Positions 26,170 to 33,412 of a stretch of 49,221 nt of DNA are shown here, piece after piece. A program made the translations under genes and the position numbers. Origin of the DNA: an uncultured Anaerovibrio sp. (GTDB taxonomy: Bacteria > Bacillota > Negativicutes > Selenomonadales > Selenomonadaceae); contig CADACU010000008.1 of the NCBI GenBank assembly GCA_902786545.1, positions 1-49,221 on the forward strand. The letters run 5' to 3'. Below the pieces are notes generated by a model. That model had not been told where the DNA came from, did no database searches, and saw only the letters and a list, made by a program, of their open reading frames with translations. The first letter of the stretch is position 1. Every line of letters begins with the position of its first letter.

Positions 26170-26877
26170 CTAGGCTACCAGACATTCATAGGCATCCGTA
26201 AGCTTGGCCATGGCCCGATGATCCGATTTCAGCTTCATCATAGCCCGGGAATAGATACTATAAAACTGGTTTTTCGTTAAAGCACGGGCTTTTCTAATAA
26301 AAGGGCTTAAATCATACCGGGCAAGCATCGCTGTCGGGTTAAGATCCATTTTTATACAAATAACCGCCTGCTCCAATTGGCTCAATACAGCCAATGACTG
26401 ATAAAGGAATTCACTGCCCAAATTATGTGTTGGCGAAAACTTGGCTGAAGAAGCTATCATTGTCAGTTCATCTCCATCAAGGGATAAAATCTCATAAAAG
26501 CGGAAACGGTTTTCATTGCCAAAGCAGTAGCTTATCAAACTATTATGAATGGCTTTGTAAACAAAGGTAGAAAACCGTCTCCCCCGCTTAGGGCTGAACT
26601 TTTTGATACACTCATAAAACTTGATCAAACCAATCTGGAACAGTTCCTGCCTCAAACTATCATCCTGCCAAAAGTTTCTTACCTGATATCTGGAGTTAAA
26701 TTGGTAAATAACACTCCAGATTAAGGTTTCATTTTTAGATATAAAATAATTTAGAAGGTCTTCATCGTCGGCCAGTCTGGACAGCAATTCTTCATTACTG
26801 CAATCAGCCAGCTGTGAATGCGCCATACGAACATCATTGAAAATGCTATTAGCAGTCTTGTCAAAAACTTCTCCCAT
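26170..26877 (-). CDS. Sigma-70-like protein with region 2 and a diverged region 4
   Basis: 235 residues. Residues about 40-125 match sigma-70 region 2: FISKNETLIWSVIYQF, then ELFQIGLIKFYECIKKFSPKRGRRFSTFV and AIHNSLISY, the core-RNA-polymerase and -10 contacting helices. An insertion of about ten residues separates the first two helices. The C-terminus resembles region 4 only loosely: an LSQLEQAVICIKMDL start and an ending YSIYSRAMMKLKS, with a longer segment where the helix-turn-helix should be. It could be an alternative sigma factor, an RNA-polymerase-binding decoy or an anti-/co-sigma. The ATG at 26877 has AAAGGAG 9 bases upstream; the first ATG of the frame lacks one. It lies behind a strong, operator-covered promoter. 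Confidence 0.75.
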   Translation of the reverse strand: MGEVFDKTANSIFNDVRMAHSQLADCSNEELLSRLADDEDLLNYFISKNETLIWSVIYQFNSRYQVRNFWQDDSLRQELFQIGLIKFYECIKKFSPKRGRRFSTFVYKAIHNSLISYCFGNENRFRFYEILSLDGDELTMIASSAKFSPTHNLGSEFLYQSLAVLSQLEQAVICIKMDLNPTAMLARYDLSPFIRKARALTKNQFYSIYSRAMMKLKSDHRAMAKLTDAYECLVA

Positions 26878-26906
26878 ACGAGCCATCTCCTTTACCATTT
26901 TTTATC

Positions 26907-26959
26907 TTTGGTAATATTATACCAAAATTTTACCAAAAAGTCAATGGTAAAAAAATACC
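26907..26959 (-). promoter_or_regulatory. Promoter with dyad operator for the sigma-like operon
   Basis: On the minus strand -35 TTGACT (26939-26944) and -10 TATAAT (26916-26921) are 17 bases apart, a near-consensus promoter. The -10 box is the centre of a dyad, TTTGGTA-N6-TACCAAA (26908-26927), with core GGTA-N6-TACC at 26910-26923. A second core, GGTA-N6-TACC, lies at 26946-26959 just upstream of the -35 box, and an extra half-site TTTGGTA lies in the spacer. A repressor bound here would block RNA polymerase directly. The same core sits on the -10 box of the XRE gene promoter at 29355-29383. Confidence 0.7.
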
Positions 26960-26989
26960 CCACAACATCACCCGGATGTTATGGGGTAT
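26949..26989 (-). terminator. Intrinsic terminator after the TRD-protein gene
   Basis: On the minus strand a 15-bp stem (ATACCCCATAACATC with GATGTTGTGGGGTAT, one G-U pair) encloses a 5-base loop and is followed by seven T residues. It lies 22 bases beyond the stop of the gene at 27012 and separates the two halves of the accessory cluster, so the sigma-like operon depends on its own promoter. Confidence 0.88.
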
Positions 26990-27011
26990 CAGAAAGGCTG
27001 TTATTCTGTAA

Positions 27012-28946
27012 TTATATTTTCAAAATTTCATCCGCCGATTTTATGTAACCATCAATCAGCTGCTTTGCGGCCTGAATTTGGTGCCACTTGTCCGTAACTT
27101 CCTTTATGATGGTTTCATCCGTCGGAAATTTCAGGGTCAACATTTTTTTCATAGTCAAAAGGTTAATCTCCCATCCGTCAGTAAGACTGTTTAATTGACG
27201 CTTGCCTGCCTTGCTCCGCAGGTACATATACATAAATCGGGTATTCATGATCAGTGACTGGTTTTCCATTATTTCCGGTGTGCAACGGATAATATGCAGC
27301 GAGTCGGCTGCCACCAGCACCCGGCCAGCTATATCCGCCTCGGTGACCAACGCCACATCAGCCGCCCCAATCCGGGATACCAGCAAGTCGCCGGGCTGCA
27401 AGATATACCGCTGTATTTTTTCCATCTTTGTCGGGCCAACCCATATGCTGTCCAAGGATTCATCACCCGCCAGCAGTTCACCCTTTTTTATATGCTTGGC
27501 CGCTACAATATACACCAGTGTCTTGTTCTCCTGGGAACCTTCCTGCCCCATTCCGGTCAGACTCTTCTTAACAATCCCCAACTGGCCCATGGACACCGGC
27601 CGGAACACTGACATCATATCCGGGGCAACTATCCCGTCTTTCACCAGCTTATCCGCTATTGGCGCTTTTCCCACCAGCTGCTCCAGGGAAACATATTTAC
27701 CCTCCTGCTGCAACCGCTCCAGATACAGGACACTATTGCAATAATACGGATCATAGGCATTGGCCTGCCTCAAAAAGAACTCCTTATCCACCCAGGCAGC
27801 ATTTTCTCCATCCGCCTGAAACCGCTTTTTAATAGTGGTTTCCAGTGCCATCAGCCGTTGTTCATCAGCCAATGCTCTGTATTCCTTCCCCGTCAGCAAA
27901 TCTGACAGGTCAACTACCTTCACCTTGTCATTGCTGCTTTGCCGGGAAAAGACCACACATCTGAGTTCCACCAGCCGTTGACCTTCCGTCTTATCCCTGG
28001 TGTGCTCCGTTCCCGGAATGTTAAAAATACACTTAATCTGCCCCTTGGCCATATACTCATCAATAAGAGGCTGAACTATCTTATTGTCAGTCCAACTGCC
28101 ATCCAGGATAAGGGCCACTTCTCCGGTATCACCTATTTTTTCCAGGTGCTTCCCCACCAAAGCGTCAAACCATTCAGCTATCTTTTTTTCCAGCTTCAGC
28201 CGACGATAATGACCGTTATAATCCGGGAACACGGCCAAAGAGGCCGTTTCGCCCCCGGCCGTTAATTCCTCTGGATGAATATCCAGCGCCTCCAGCACCA
28301 GCAAGGACTGGGCCAGGCTATCGCCCGCCTCATTTTCCACCATGCTGGCCGGCTCTGGAACATCCATATAGTAAAACCGTTTTCCAGCCCACTCCGGCTC
28401 ACTGAGTGTCTCCAGCATAGCCAACAGGCAGTCCAGTGACATAGCATTCACATTTAACGGCAAGCCGTTGACCGTCGCCAAGGCGGCCTTCACCGTACAA
28501 TCCACCAGCCGGTTGCGGAAACACACCATAGTCGAGCAGCTCAGCCGGAAGTTGTGGATAAGCACGCTTTCCTGCTCCCGCCGCCACCGGCTGTACCACA
28601 GCATAATGGTGATCAAGTCATTTACCGACAGTCGATTGGCAATTTTTTGTATATTTTTGTCATTACACCACTCCAGCTCACTGTAGCCGGCCAAAAAATT
28701 ATCCATTTCGGCCATGGGATATTTGGCAGCCAACTCCGCCTTCAGTTTTTCCCAGCTCCCATACCGCCTGTGAAGCAGCACAATTGCGGCCAGAACCCGG
28801 TAGTTATACTTCTCCTGCTCGTCATATATGGAAAACTCCAAAGCATCATCATTGGTAAGCTTGATAAAGAGCTCACGCCACCCCCTTTTGTCCTTGGACC
28901 GCCCCTGTGAGGCCAGCTCCTGAAAATCTTCATAATCGATAATCAT
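27012..28946 (-). CDS. Degenerate N6-methylase-like protein with HsdS-like recognition domain
   Basis: 644 residues. Residues about 1-200 are not recognised. About 255-350 read like the back half of a type I HsdM-like N6-adenine methylase core (KIGDTGEVALILDGSW, then IKCIFNIPG and LRCVVFSR...DKVKVVDLSDLL). The upstream SAM motif (DPxxGSG) and the catalytic NPPY/F are absent; the matching place reads FPDYNG (240-245). Residues about 420-640 resemble a single HsdS target recognition domain, with LQPGDLLVSRIG (516-527), AGRVLVAADSLHIIRC and a C-terminal helix. So it probably binds DNA without methylating it. AGGAG-like GGGGAG precedes the ATG. It is in one operon with the XRE gene upstream. Confidence 0.7.
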   Translation of the reverse strand: MIIDYEDFQELASQGRSKDKRGWRELFIKLTNDDALEFSIYDEQEKYNYRVLAAIVLLHRRYGSWEKLKAELAAKYPMAEMDNFLAGYSELEWCNDKNIQKIANRLSVNDLITIMLWYSRWRREQESVLIHNFRLSCSTMVCFRNRLVDCTVKAALATVNGLPLNVNAMSLDCLLAMLETLSEPEWAGKRFYYMDVPEPASMVENEAGDSLAQSLLVLEALDIHPEELTAGGETASLAVFPDYNGHYRRLKLEKKIAEWFDALVGKHLEKIGDTGEVALILDGSWTDNKIVQPLIDEYMAKGQIKCIFNIPGTEHTRDKTEGQRLVELRCVVFSRQSSNDKVKVVDLSDLLTGKEYRALADEQRLMALETTIKKRFQADGENAAWVDKEFFLRQANAYDPYYCNSVLYLERLQQEGKYVSLEQLVGKAPIADKLVKDGIVAPDMMSVFRPVSMGQLGIVKKSLTGMGQEGSQENKTLVYIVAAKHIKKGELLAGDESLDSIWVGPTKMEKIQRYILQPGDLLVSRIGAADVALVTEADIAGRVLVAADSLHIIRCTPEIMENQSLIMNTRFMYMYLRSKAGKRQLNSLTDGWEINLLTMKKMLTLKFPTDETIIKEVTDKWHQIQAAKQLIDGYIKSADEILKI

Positions 28947-29003
28947 ATATATCTCTCCCCGTCAACTACATAGCTGCAATCATTCATATGATATTGATAG
29001 CTT

Positions 29004-29294
29004 TTACTGCAAATCCATAATATGAACGCAAAAATCTTCGTCAAAAGCCTTATTGCCATCCTTTTTATATACATACAAATCCTTTAAATCACACCTGAGC
29101 AGATAGCAAAGGGCCAGCAGGTGGGCGGTCTTTGGATATGCTTCCCCACGGATATATTTATAGATGGTCTGGGGAGACACCTTTAAGTGCAGGGCCAAAT
29201 CATTTACCGAATATCCATGGTCCCGCATCAGCTCACCCAGACGGTATCCGCTGGCCACCGCATCAATTTCCGGGATATAAACCATTTTATACAT
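29004..29294 (-). CDS. XRE/Cro-type HTH transcriptional regulator
   Basis: About 96 residues with a helix-turn-helix (YSVNDLALHLKVSPQTIYKYIRG, about 27-49) followed by a third and fourth helix (KTAHLLALCYLLRCDLKDLYVY) typical of Cro/C1-type regulators, and an acidic C-terminus. The longest frame begins at a GTG four codons upstream; GGTGG 8 bases before this ATG sets the start. It is the first gene behind a promoter whose -10 box carries the GGTW-N6-TACC dyad, so autoregulation is likely, and the same dyad controls the sigma-like operon 2.4 kb away. Confidence 0.86.
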   Translation of the reverse strand: MYKMVYIPEIDAVASGYRLGELMRDHGYSVNDLALHLKVSPQTIYKYIRGEAYPKTAHLLALCYLLRCDLKDLYVYKKDGNKAFDEDFCVHIMDLQ

Positions 29295-29343
29295 AAGCCA
29301 CACCACCTTCAGTCTGTATGTATTATCATTTAACCCATAAAAA

Positions 29344-29383
29344 TTTTTGGTTATATTTTACCACAAAATCCATAAAATGTAAA
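29344..29383 (-). promoter_or_regulatory. Promoter with dyad operator for the XRE operon
   Basis: On the minus strand -35 TTTACA (29378-29383) and -10 TAAAAT (29355-29360) are exactly 17 bases apart. The -10 box lies within GGTAAAATATAACCAAA (core 29349-29362), which differs at only two of 17 positions from the operator over the -10 box of the sigma-like operon (GGTATAATATTACCAAA). Position and orientation relative to the promoter are the same in both. It lies between the PcfJ-like gene and the XRE gene. Confidence 0.68.
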
Positions 29384-29398
29384 TCCCATATCCACTCC

Positions 29399-31036
29399 CT
29401 AATGCCCCCTCATGCAGTATGTACCCAGCTTTAACTTGTGTCTTACGGCCCATTCCAGCACCGCTGTTGTGGCATCCTTATCCAACCTGCGGTTGCATGG
29501 GCCGGAAGCCTGCATTATCATCTTGTCCCTGACTTCAAGACAGGCTCTGGCTTTTCCCTGTTGTACAAGATAGTAGATTGTGCACATTTTATTATTCATC
29601 ATTTCAGTATAACTGAACACACAATTATGAAATAATGCACCTACCTCCTTCAATTCCGCCCCGGAGTGAGCGATACGAAAGGTTCCATCCTTCGTTTCTT
29701 CTACCCGGCTCAGCTCCGTCTTAGTAAGTTCAAACTCAATGCTCATCATTCGACGGCAATGTGCTTCATAATCGAAGGTCCTTTGCACAACACGATTAAC
29801 AGGCTGAGGCTGGGGCGGAAAAGCTATATCATGGGTTTCCCGTGTGAAGCCGTATCGGTGGATAGCCTGAACGAAGTTCTCCTGAAGCATTTCATTCATA
29901 TAATTGTTTTTCCACTTATTCAATGTATCCCGTACCATAGGGTCCATATCGACTATCACCTGATAAATTATTTCCCCAGCCCGCTTGGTTCCCCAGCGTT
30001 CTGAAAGCCAGTTTACCAGCAGATGCCACTCTTCAAAAAAAGATTCCCGCTCAATGTTATACAGCAAATGGTTCCAAGTATCCCCCCACCAGACATGATC
30101 GTATCTATGTCCACTTTTAATGTACAATTCACCATATTTATCCAATCCCAACCGGCCAATATCCACCCCCATTATTTCCGTCAAACTGTAAAACTGCTGC
30201 CAGGCATTAACATCCCTTAGCCCAACCCGGGTAAGGAAATAACACAGAAGCAATACCCGTCCATTGCTATGATAGGCCTTTTTAAGGCTCTTAGCACTGG
30301 GCAGATTCAGATAATCACAGACCAGTTCAAAATTACTGTCATTATTACGATGAACCTTCCGCTTAAAATCATACCCAAAAAGGTCAACATACCATCCTAC
30401 ATTAACATCCAGGGGAAACTGGACAAAGTACCTCAGCAGGCGATTCACGGGAATATTCTTTGGCACCGTTGGTACAAAACCGAACTCCGCCCTGGCCAGT
30501 TTTTTCAGAAAATCCATAACCCTGTTGCCAATATTCTCCGGCAGACGGGGATAGGCAGTATAAGAATAGTTATACGAGCCAATATCATCCACCCAATCCC
30601 ATTTGTTGGAATAACTATTGCCTCTGTACAAAACCGAAACCTCATCAGTTGGTACCGCCGTATATTTCCATTGACCATAATCAAGCCGTAAAGATAACTG
30701 CCTGTAAGACCTTCGTATAATCACTCCTTCATCCAAGACATAAACATCAGCAATGATAATGGCTGTCTGCTGCTTTTCAAAAAGCTGAACCCGCCACCGG
30801 GCCACGGCATATTTGGAATATTTCCGTACTTGGTAGTAAGGTTTTTTTGATTTGTTTCCTGAATAGGCGAAAAGAGTGTGCTCTTTACTTTCCGTCAGTA
30901 ACCGGTCTATATCATCCTGATTACTGTCAGCAAATACCGGCTCTACGGGTATTTTTTCAATGTCATCCTTCACCCACTCCGCCTGGGACTCCTGCCAGGT
31001 GCCGGTTTCACAGTCATATATATAGTAAAGCTGCAT
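29399..31036 (-). CDS. PcfJ-like protein
   Basis: 545 residues. The C-terminal part (about 440-545) carries the PcfJ family pattern: GALFHNCVFSY, a beta stretch IYYLVQQGKARACLEVR, then IMQASGPCNRR and a final VLEWAVRH helix. The N-terminal 430 residues, rich in Tyr/Trp/Arg, are typical of long PcfJ-like proteins but have no assigned domain. PcfJ was named on enterococcal conjugative plasmids; chromosomal copies are common in Firmicutes and their biochemistry is unknown. The conserved His-Asn-Cys and Gln-Gly-Asn suggest a catalytic site (inference). GAGG 8 bases before the ATG sets the start. It lies 15 bases behind the AAA+ gene. Confidence 0.78.
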   Translation of the reverse strand: MQLYYIYDCETGTWQESQAEWVKDDIEKIPVEPVFADSNQDDIDRLLTESKEHTLFAYSGNKSKKPYYQVRKYSKYAVARWRVQLFEKQQTAIIIADVYVLDEGVIIRRSYRQLSLRLDYGQWKYTAVPTDEVSVLYRGNSYSNKWDWVDDIGSYNYSYTAYPRLPENIGNRVMDFLKKLARAEFGFVPTVPKNIPVNRLLRYFVQFPLDVNVGWYVDLFGYDFKRKVHRNNDSNFELVCDYLNLPSAKSLKKAYHSNGRVLLLCYFLTRVGLRDVNAWQQFYSLTEIMGVDIGRLGLDKYGELYIKSGHRYDHVWWGDTWNHLLYNIERESFFEEWHLLVNWLSERWGTKRAGEIIYQVIVDMDPMVRDTLNKWKNNYMNEMLQENFVQAIHRYGFTRETHDIAFPPQPQPVNRVVQRTFDYEAHCRRMMSIEFELTKTELSRVEETKDGTFRIAHSGAELKEVGALFHNCVFSYTEMMNNKMCTIYYLVQQGKARACLEVRDKMIMQASGPCNRRLDKDATTAVLEWAVRHKLKLGTYCMRGH

Positions 31037-31051
31037 TTGTCCCACCTCATT

Positions 31052-33235
31052 TCAGGCAATAAAACCTATACTTAACCGGTCCTGTTTTTTATACCGTTCC
31101 ACAGCATTTACATCAAAATCTTCCATCTCAAGTTGACGCAGTTCTTTGTCTGTAATTGACTCCTTATTGCGATTATGTGCTGTCAAAAGGCGTCTGGCCT
31201 GATGAAGAATGGCCTGTTCCAATAAATTCCTGGCAAAACGGCCATTGCCAAACTCCTCGTTGGTACATGCTTGTACAAAAATTTCATGACACCGCTGAAT
31301 TGCCTTGCCACTAATTACATAGTTCTGCTTGGAAGCCATCAATTTGATAATTTCCGTCATCTCATCTGCATTATAATCAGGAAAATCAATATGAAAGCCA
31401 ATACGGCTGCGAAGGCCTTCATTAACCTGAAGGAGCTTCTCCATTGGCTGCTTGTAGCCGGCCAAAATCACAATAACTTTATTTCGCATATTTTCCATTT
31501 CCTGCACTATGGTAGCAATGGCCTCATCACCATATAGTCCCCGGCGGTCATCCACCAGGGAGTAGGCTTCATCAATAAACAGCACTCCCCCTTCGGCCTT
31601 TTCAAAAAGCTTGCGCACCTTATCTGCTGTATGGCCCACATATTTTGCTATAATATCCCCCCGTCCACATTCCAGCAGACGCGGATTGGTAGTAACACGC
31701 CTATCATACAAAATTTTAGCTAAAAGCCTGGCCACAGTGGTTTTGGCACTACCCGGATTACCGGTAAAAAGGATATGGTGGGATCCCCGGTTGGTAGTGA
31801 AGCCCCTGGCTTCTTTCAGTATTCTAAGCTCCTGTCCCATAAGAATATCATCAACCAATGCTTTAGCCCTTTCCAACCCTATCATTTCCTGCAATTCAAC
31901 ATATGGGTCGTTGTCCATTTCATTGTGCTTTTTTATCTTCAACTCACTTTTAGACATTATTTCCTTATAGCAGATGAAGGCTTTATTTTTCATTACATTG
32001 TCATTCCAACACTCAAAAGCATTATATATTTCTGAACAGGTAATCTGATTTCCCACAGGCAATACTTTTTCAAATTCAGCATCATCCATGTACTGAGGGA
32101 AATCACTGGTAGCGGCCAATTCTTTTAAATACTCTTTTGCAGTGGCCCGATTGGCATATCCTTCAGAGAGCTTAACAATATTCATTCTTTCTCTATCATC
32201 TGATAAATCATCCTCTATAATTGTCTCTTCAAATTTGTGTTTATAAAATATAAACATTACATTCTTGAAGCTTTCCATGATTTTTTCATTTATATGCTCA
32301 CTGACAGTATCTTCAAAATACCTCAATAATGTACCGTTAATATCCCTTATGTCCCGCTCCAGTACGATAACGCCACCATAAAAACCATTCGTTATATGAT
32401 GAACTATATCTACATCTTCCGAGGACATTCTTCTGCACTTTGGACTAAGTCGAAGATGGGCAATCTCATCCGTCAAAAGGCGTTTTTGGTTATATAAGGC
32501 TGCCACCAGCAAATCAATATATTGCTCAGCCACCTGCTGATTTTCCACTGTAATTTGATAATGTACTGGGATACCACAGAATTTCTGTGGATTTGACTCA
32601 TCATAAATCCTATCAATTTCAGCCATAAAGCTGTCATCCACTGCCAGCCTGGCAGCACGCTTTAAGGCAGCGTCTTTATTGTCTATCTTCAGGCCACACT
32701 TGCGTATATTCCACTCAACAGCTACTCCTGTACGATTCCTAAATCTGTTACCAACTACAATTTCAAGACCATAATCCTTCACCCTTCTGTACCCATCACT
32801 TAGAAAGTCATCCTCATGGCCACCAAAAATTCTATTACCGGTTTCCTGCCAGGTAATTCTTTTTATAGTATTTTCCATTACTTCAATAATGTGATTTTTC
32901 CATTCCCCGGCATCATTTTTCCCGTCATAAGAAATCTGCAGTTCTTTCCATATCCACTCAGTCTCCTTATCCAAAATTTCCTTCATGTTGACTACATCAG
33001 TGCGTTGTTTAAATGCAACAATCATATCCAAAGTACCTGGATCCTGCGACCCCAAACATATAATGTCATAACCATGTTTATCATGCCGCATGATATTATT
33101 CAGCTTTTGTATACACTTTCTTCTTTCGTATTTATCATTTTTATCAATATCTTCAAAAAAAGTATATTTTTCCGGATTATTATCTTCAATTGCCACAGAT
33201 GGCCGAAATCTTGCCTTGAAATAGATGTAAATCAT
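31052..33235 (-). CDS. AAA+ ATPase, CbbX/SpoVK-like, with long unassigned N-terminus
   Basis: 727 residues. The C-terminal AAA+ module (about 443-700) is of the CbbX/SpoVK type: conserved IGLERAKALVDDI, Walker A GNPGSAKT (492-499, Ala in place of the usual last Gly), KYVGHTADKVRKLFEKA, Walker B GGVLFIDEAYSL (about 549-560), sensor ILAGY and GLRSRIGF arginine region. The N-terminal 440 residues have no domain I can name; a part (about 280-345) with VIVLERDI and MFIFYKHK has an ATPase-like rhythm but no Walker A. It is expected to remodel a protein or nucleic-acid partner. First gene of the cluster, coupled to the PcfJ-like gene. ATG is preceded by GGGGGG. Confidence 0.84.
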   Translation of the reverse strand: MIYIYFKARFRPSVAIEDNNPEKYTFFEDIDKNDKYERRKCIQKLNNIMRHDKHGYDIICLGSQDPGTLDMIVAFKQRTDVVNMKEILDKETEWIWKELQISYDGKNDAGEWKNHIIEVMENTIKRITWQETGNRIFGGHEDDFLSDGYRRVKDYGLEIVVGNRFRNRTGVAVEWNIRKCGLKIDNKDAALKRAARLAVDDSFMAEIDRIYDESNPQKFCGIPVHYQITVENQQVAEQYIDLLVAALYNQKRLLTDEIAHLRLSPKCRRMSSEDVDIVHHITNGFYGGVIVLERDIRDINGTLLRYFEDTVSEHINEKIMESFKNVMFIFYKHKFEETIIEDDLSDDRERMNIVKLSEGYANRATAKEYLKELAATSDFPQYMDDAEFEKVLPVGNQITCSEIYNAFECWNDNVMKNKAFICYKEIMSKSELKIKKHNEMDNDPYVELQEMIGLERAKALVDDILMGQELRILKEARGFTTNRGSHHILFTGNPGSAKTTVARLLAKILYDRRVTTNPRLLECGRGDIIAKYVGHTADKVRKLFEKAEGGVLFIDEAYSLVDDRRGLYGDEAIATIVQEMENMRNKVIVILAGYKQPMEKLLQVNEGLRSRIGFHIDFPDYNADEMTEIIKLMASKQNYVISGKAIQRCHEIFVQACTNEEFGNGRFARNLLEQAILHQARRLLTAHNRNKESITDKELRQLEMEDFDVNAVERYKKQDRLSIGFIA

Positions 33236-33287
33236 ATCTATCCCCCCATATATTTAATGCTTTATTGTTTTTCACCCTATTGTACGC

Positions 33288-33318
33288 AAAAAAATACTGC
33301 TGGTTTTAAACCAGCAGT
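33288..33318 (-). terminator. Orphan intrinsic terminator upstream of the AAA+ gene
   Basis: On the minus strand ACTGCTGG-TTTAAAA-CCAGCAGT (an almost perfect 11-bp inverted repeat, 296-318) is followed by ATTTTTTT (288-294). That polarity would stop transcripts heading into the AAA+ gene, whose start is 53 bases on. No minus-strand gene lies upstream because thiN diverges, so it could be an attenuator of a leader RNA, the end of a short RNA, or insulation against antisense transcription. Confidence 0.6.
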
Positions 33319-33412
33319 TTAAATTCCAAATAATGCAAGTTGCCTTATCTGACCTACTGTAGTAGGATGATATTGATATATCGAAACAGACTTATACATT
33401 ATGGGTGATATC

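Noticed and set aside
23604-33235. Accessory cluster as a classical type I restriction-modification or BREX/DISARM system
   Set aside because: No HsdR-type helicase-nuclease, no active methylase motifs, no PglZ phosphatase and no DISARM-type helicase are present.
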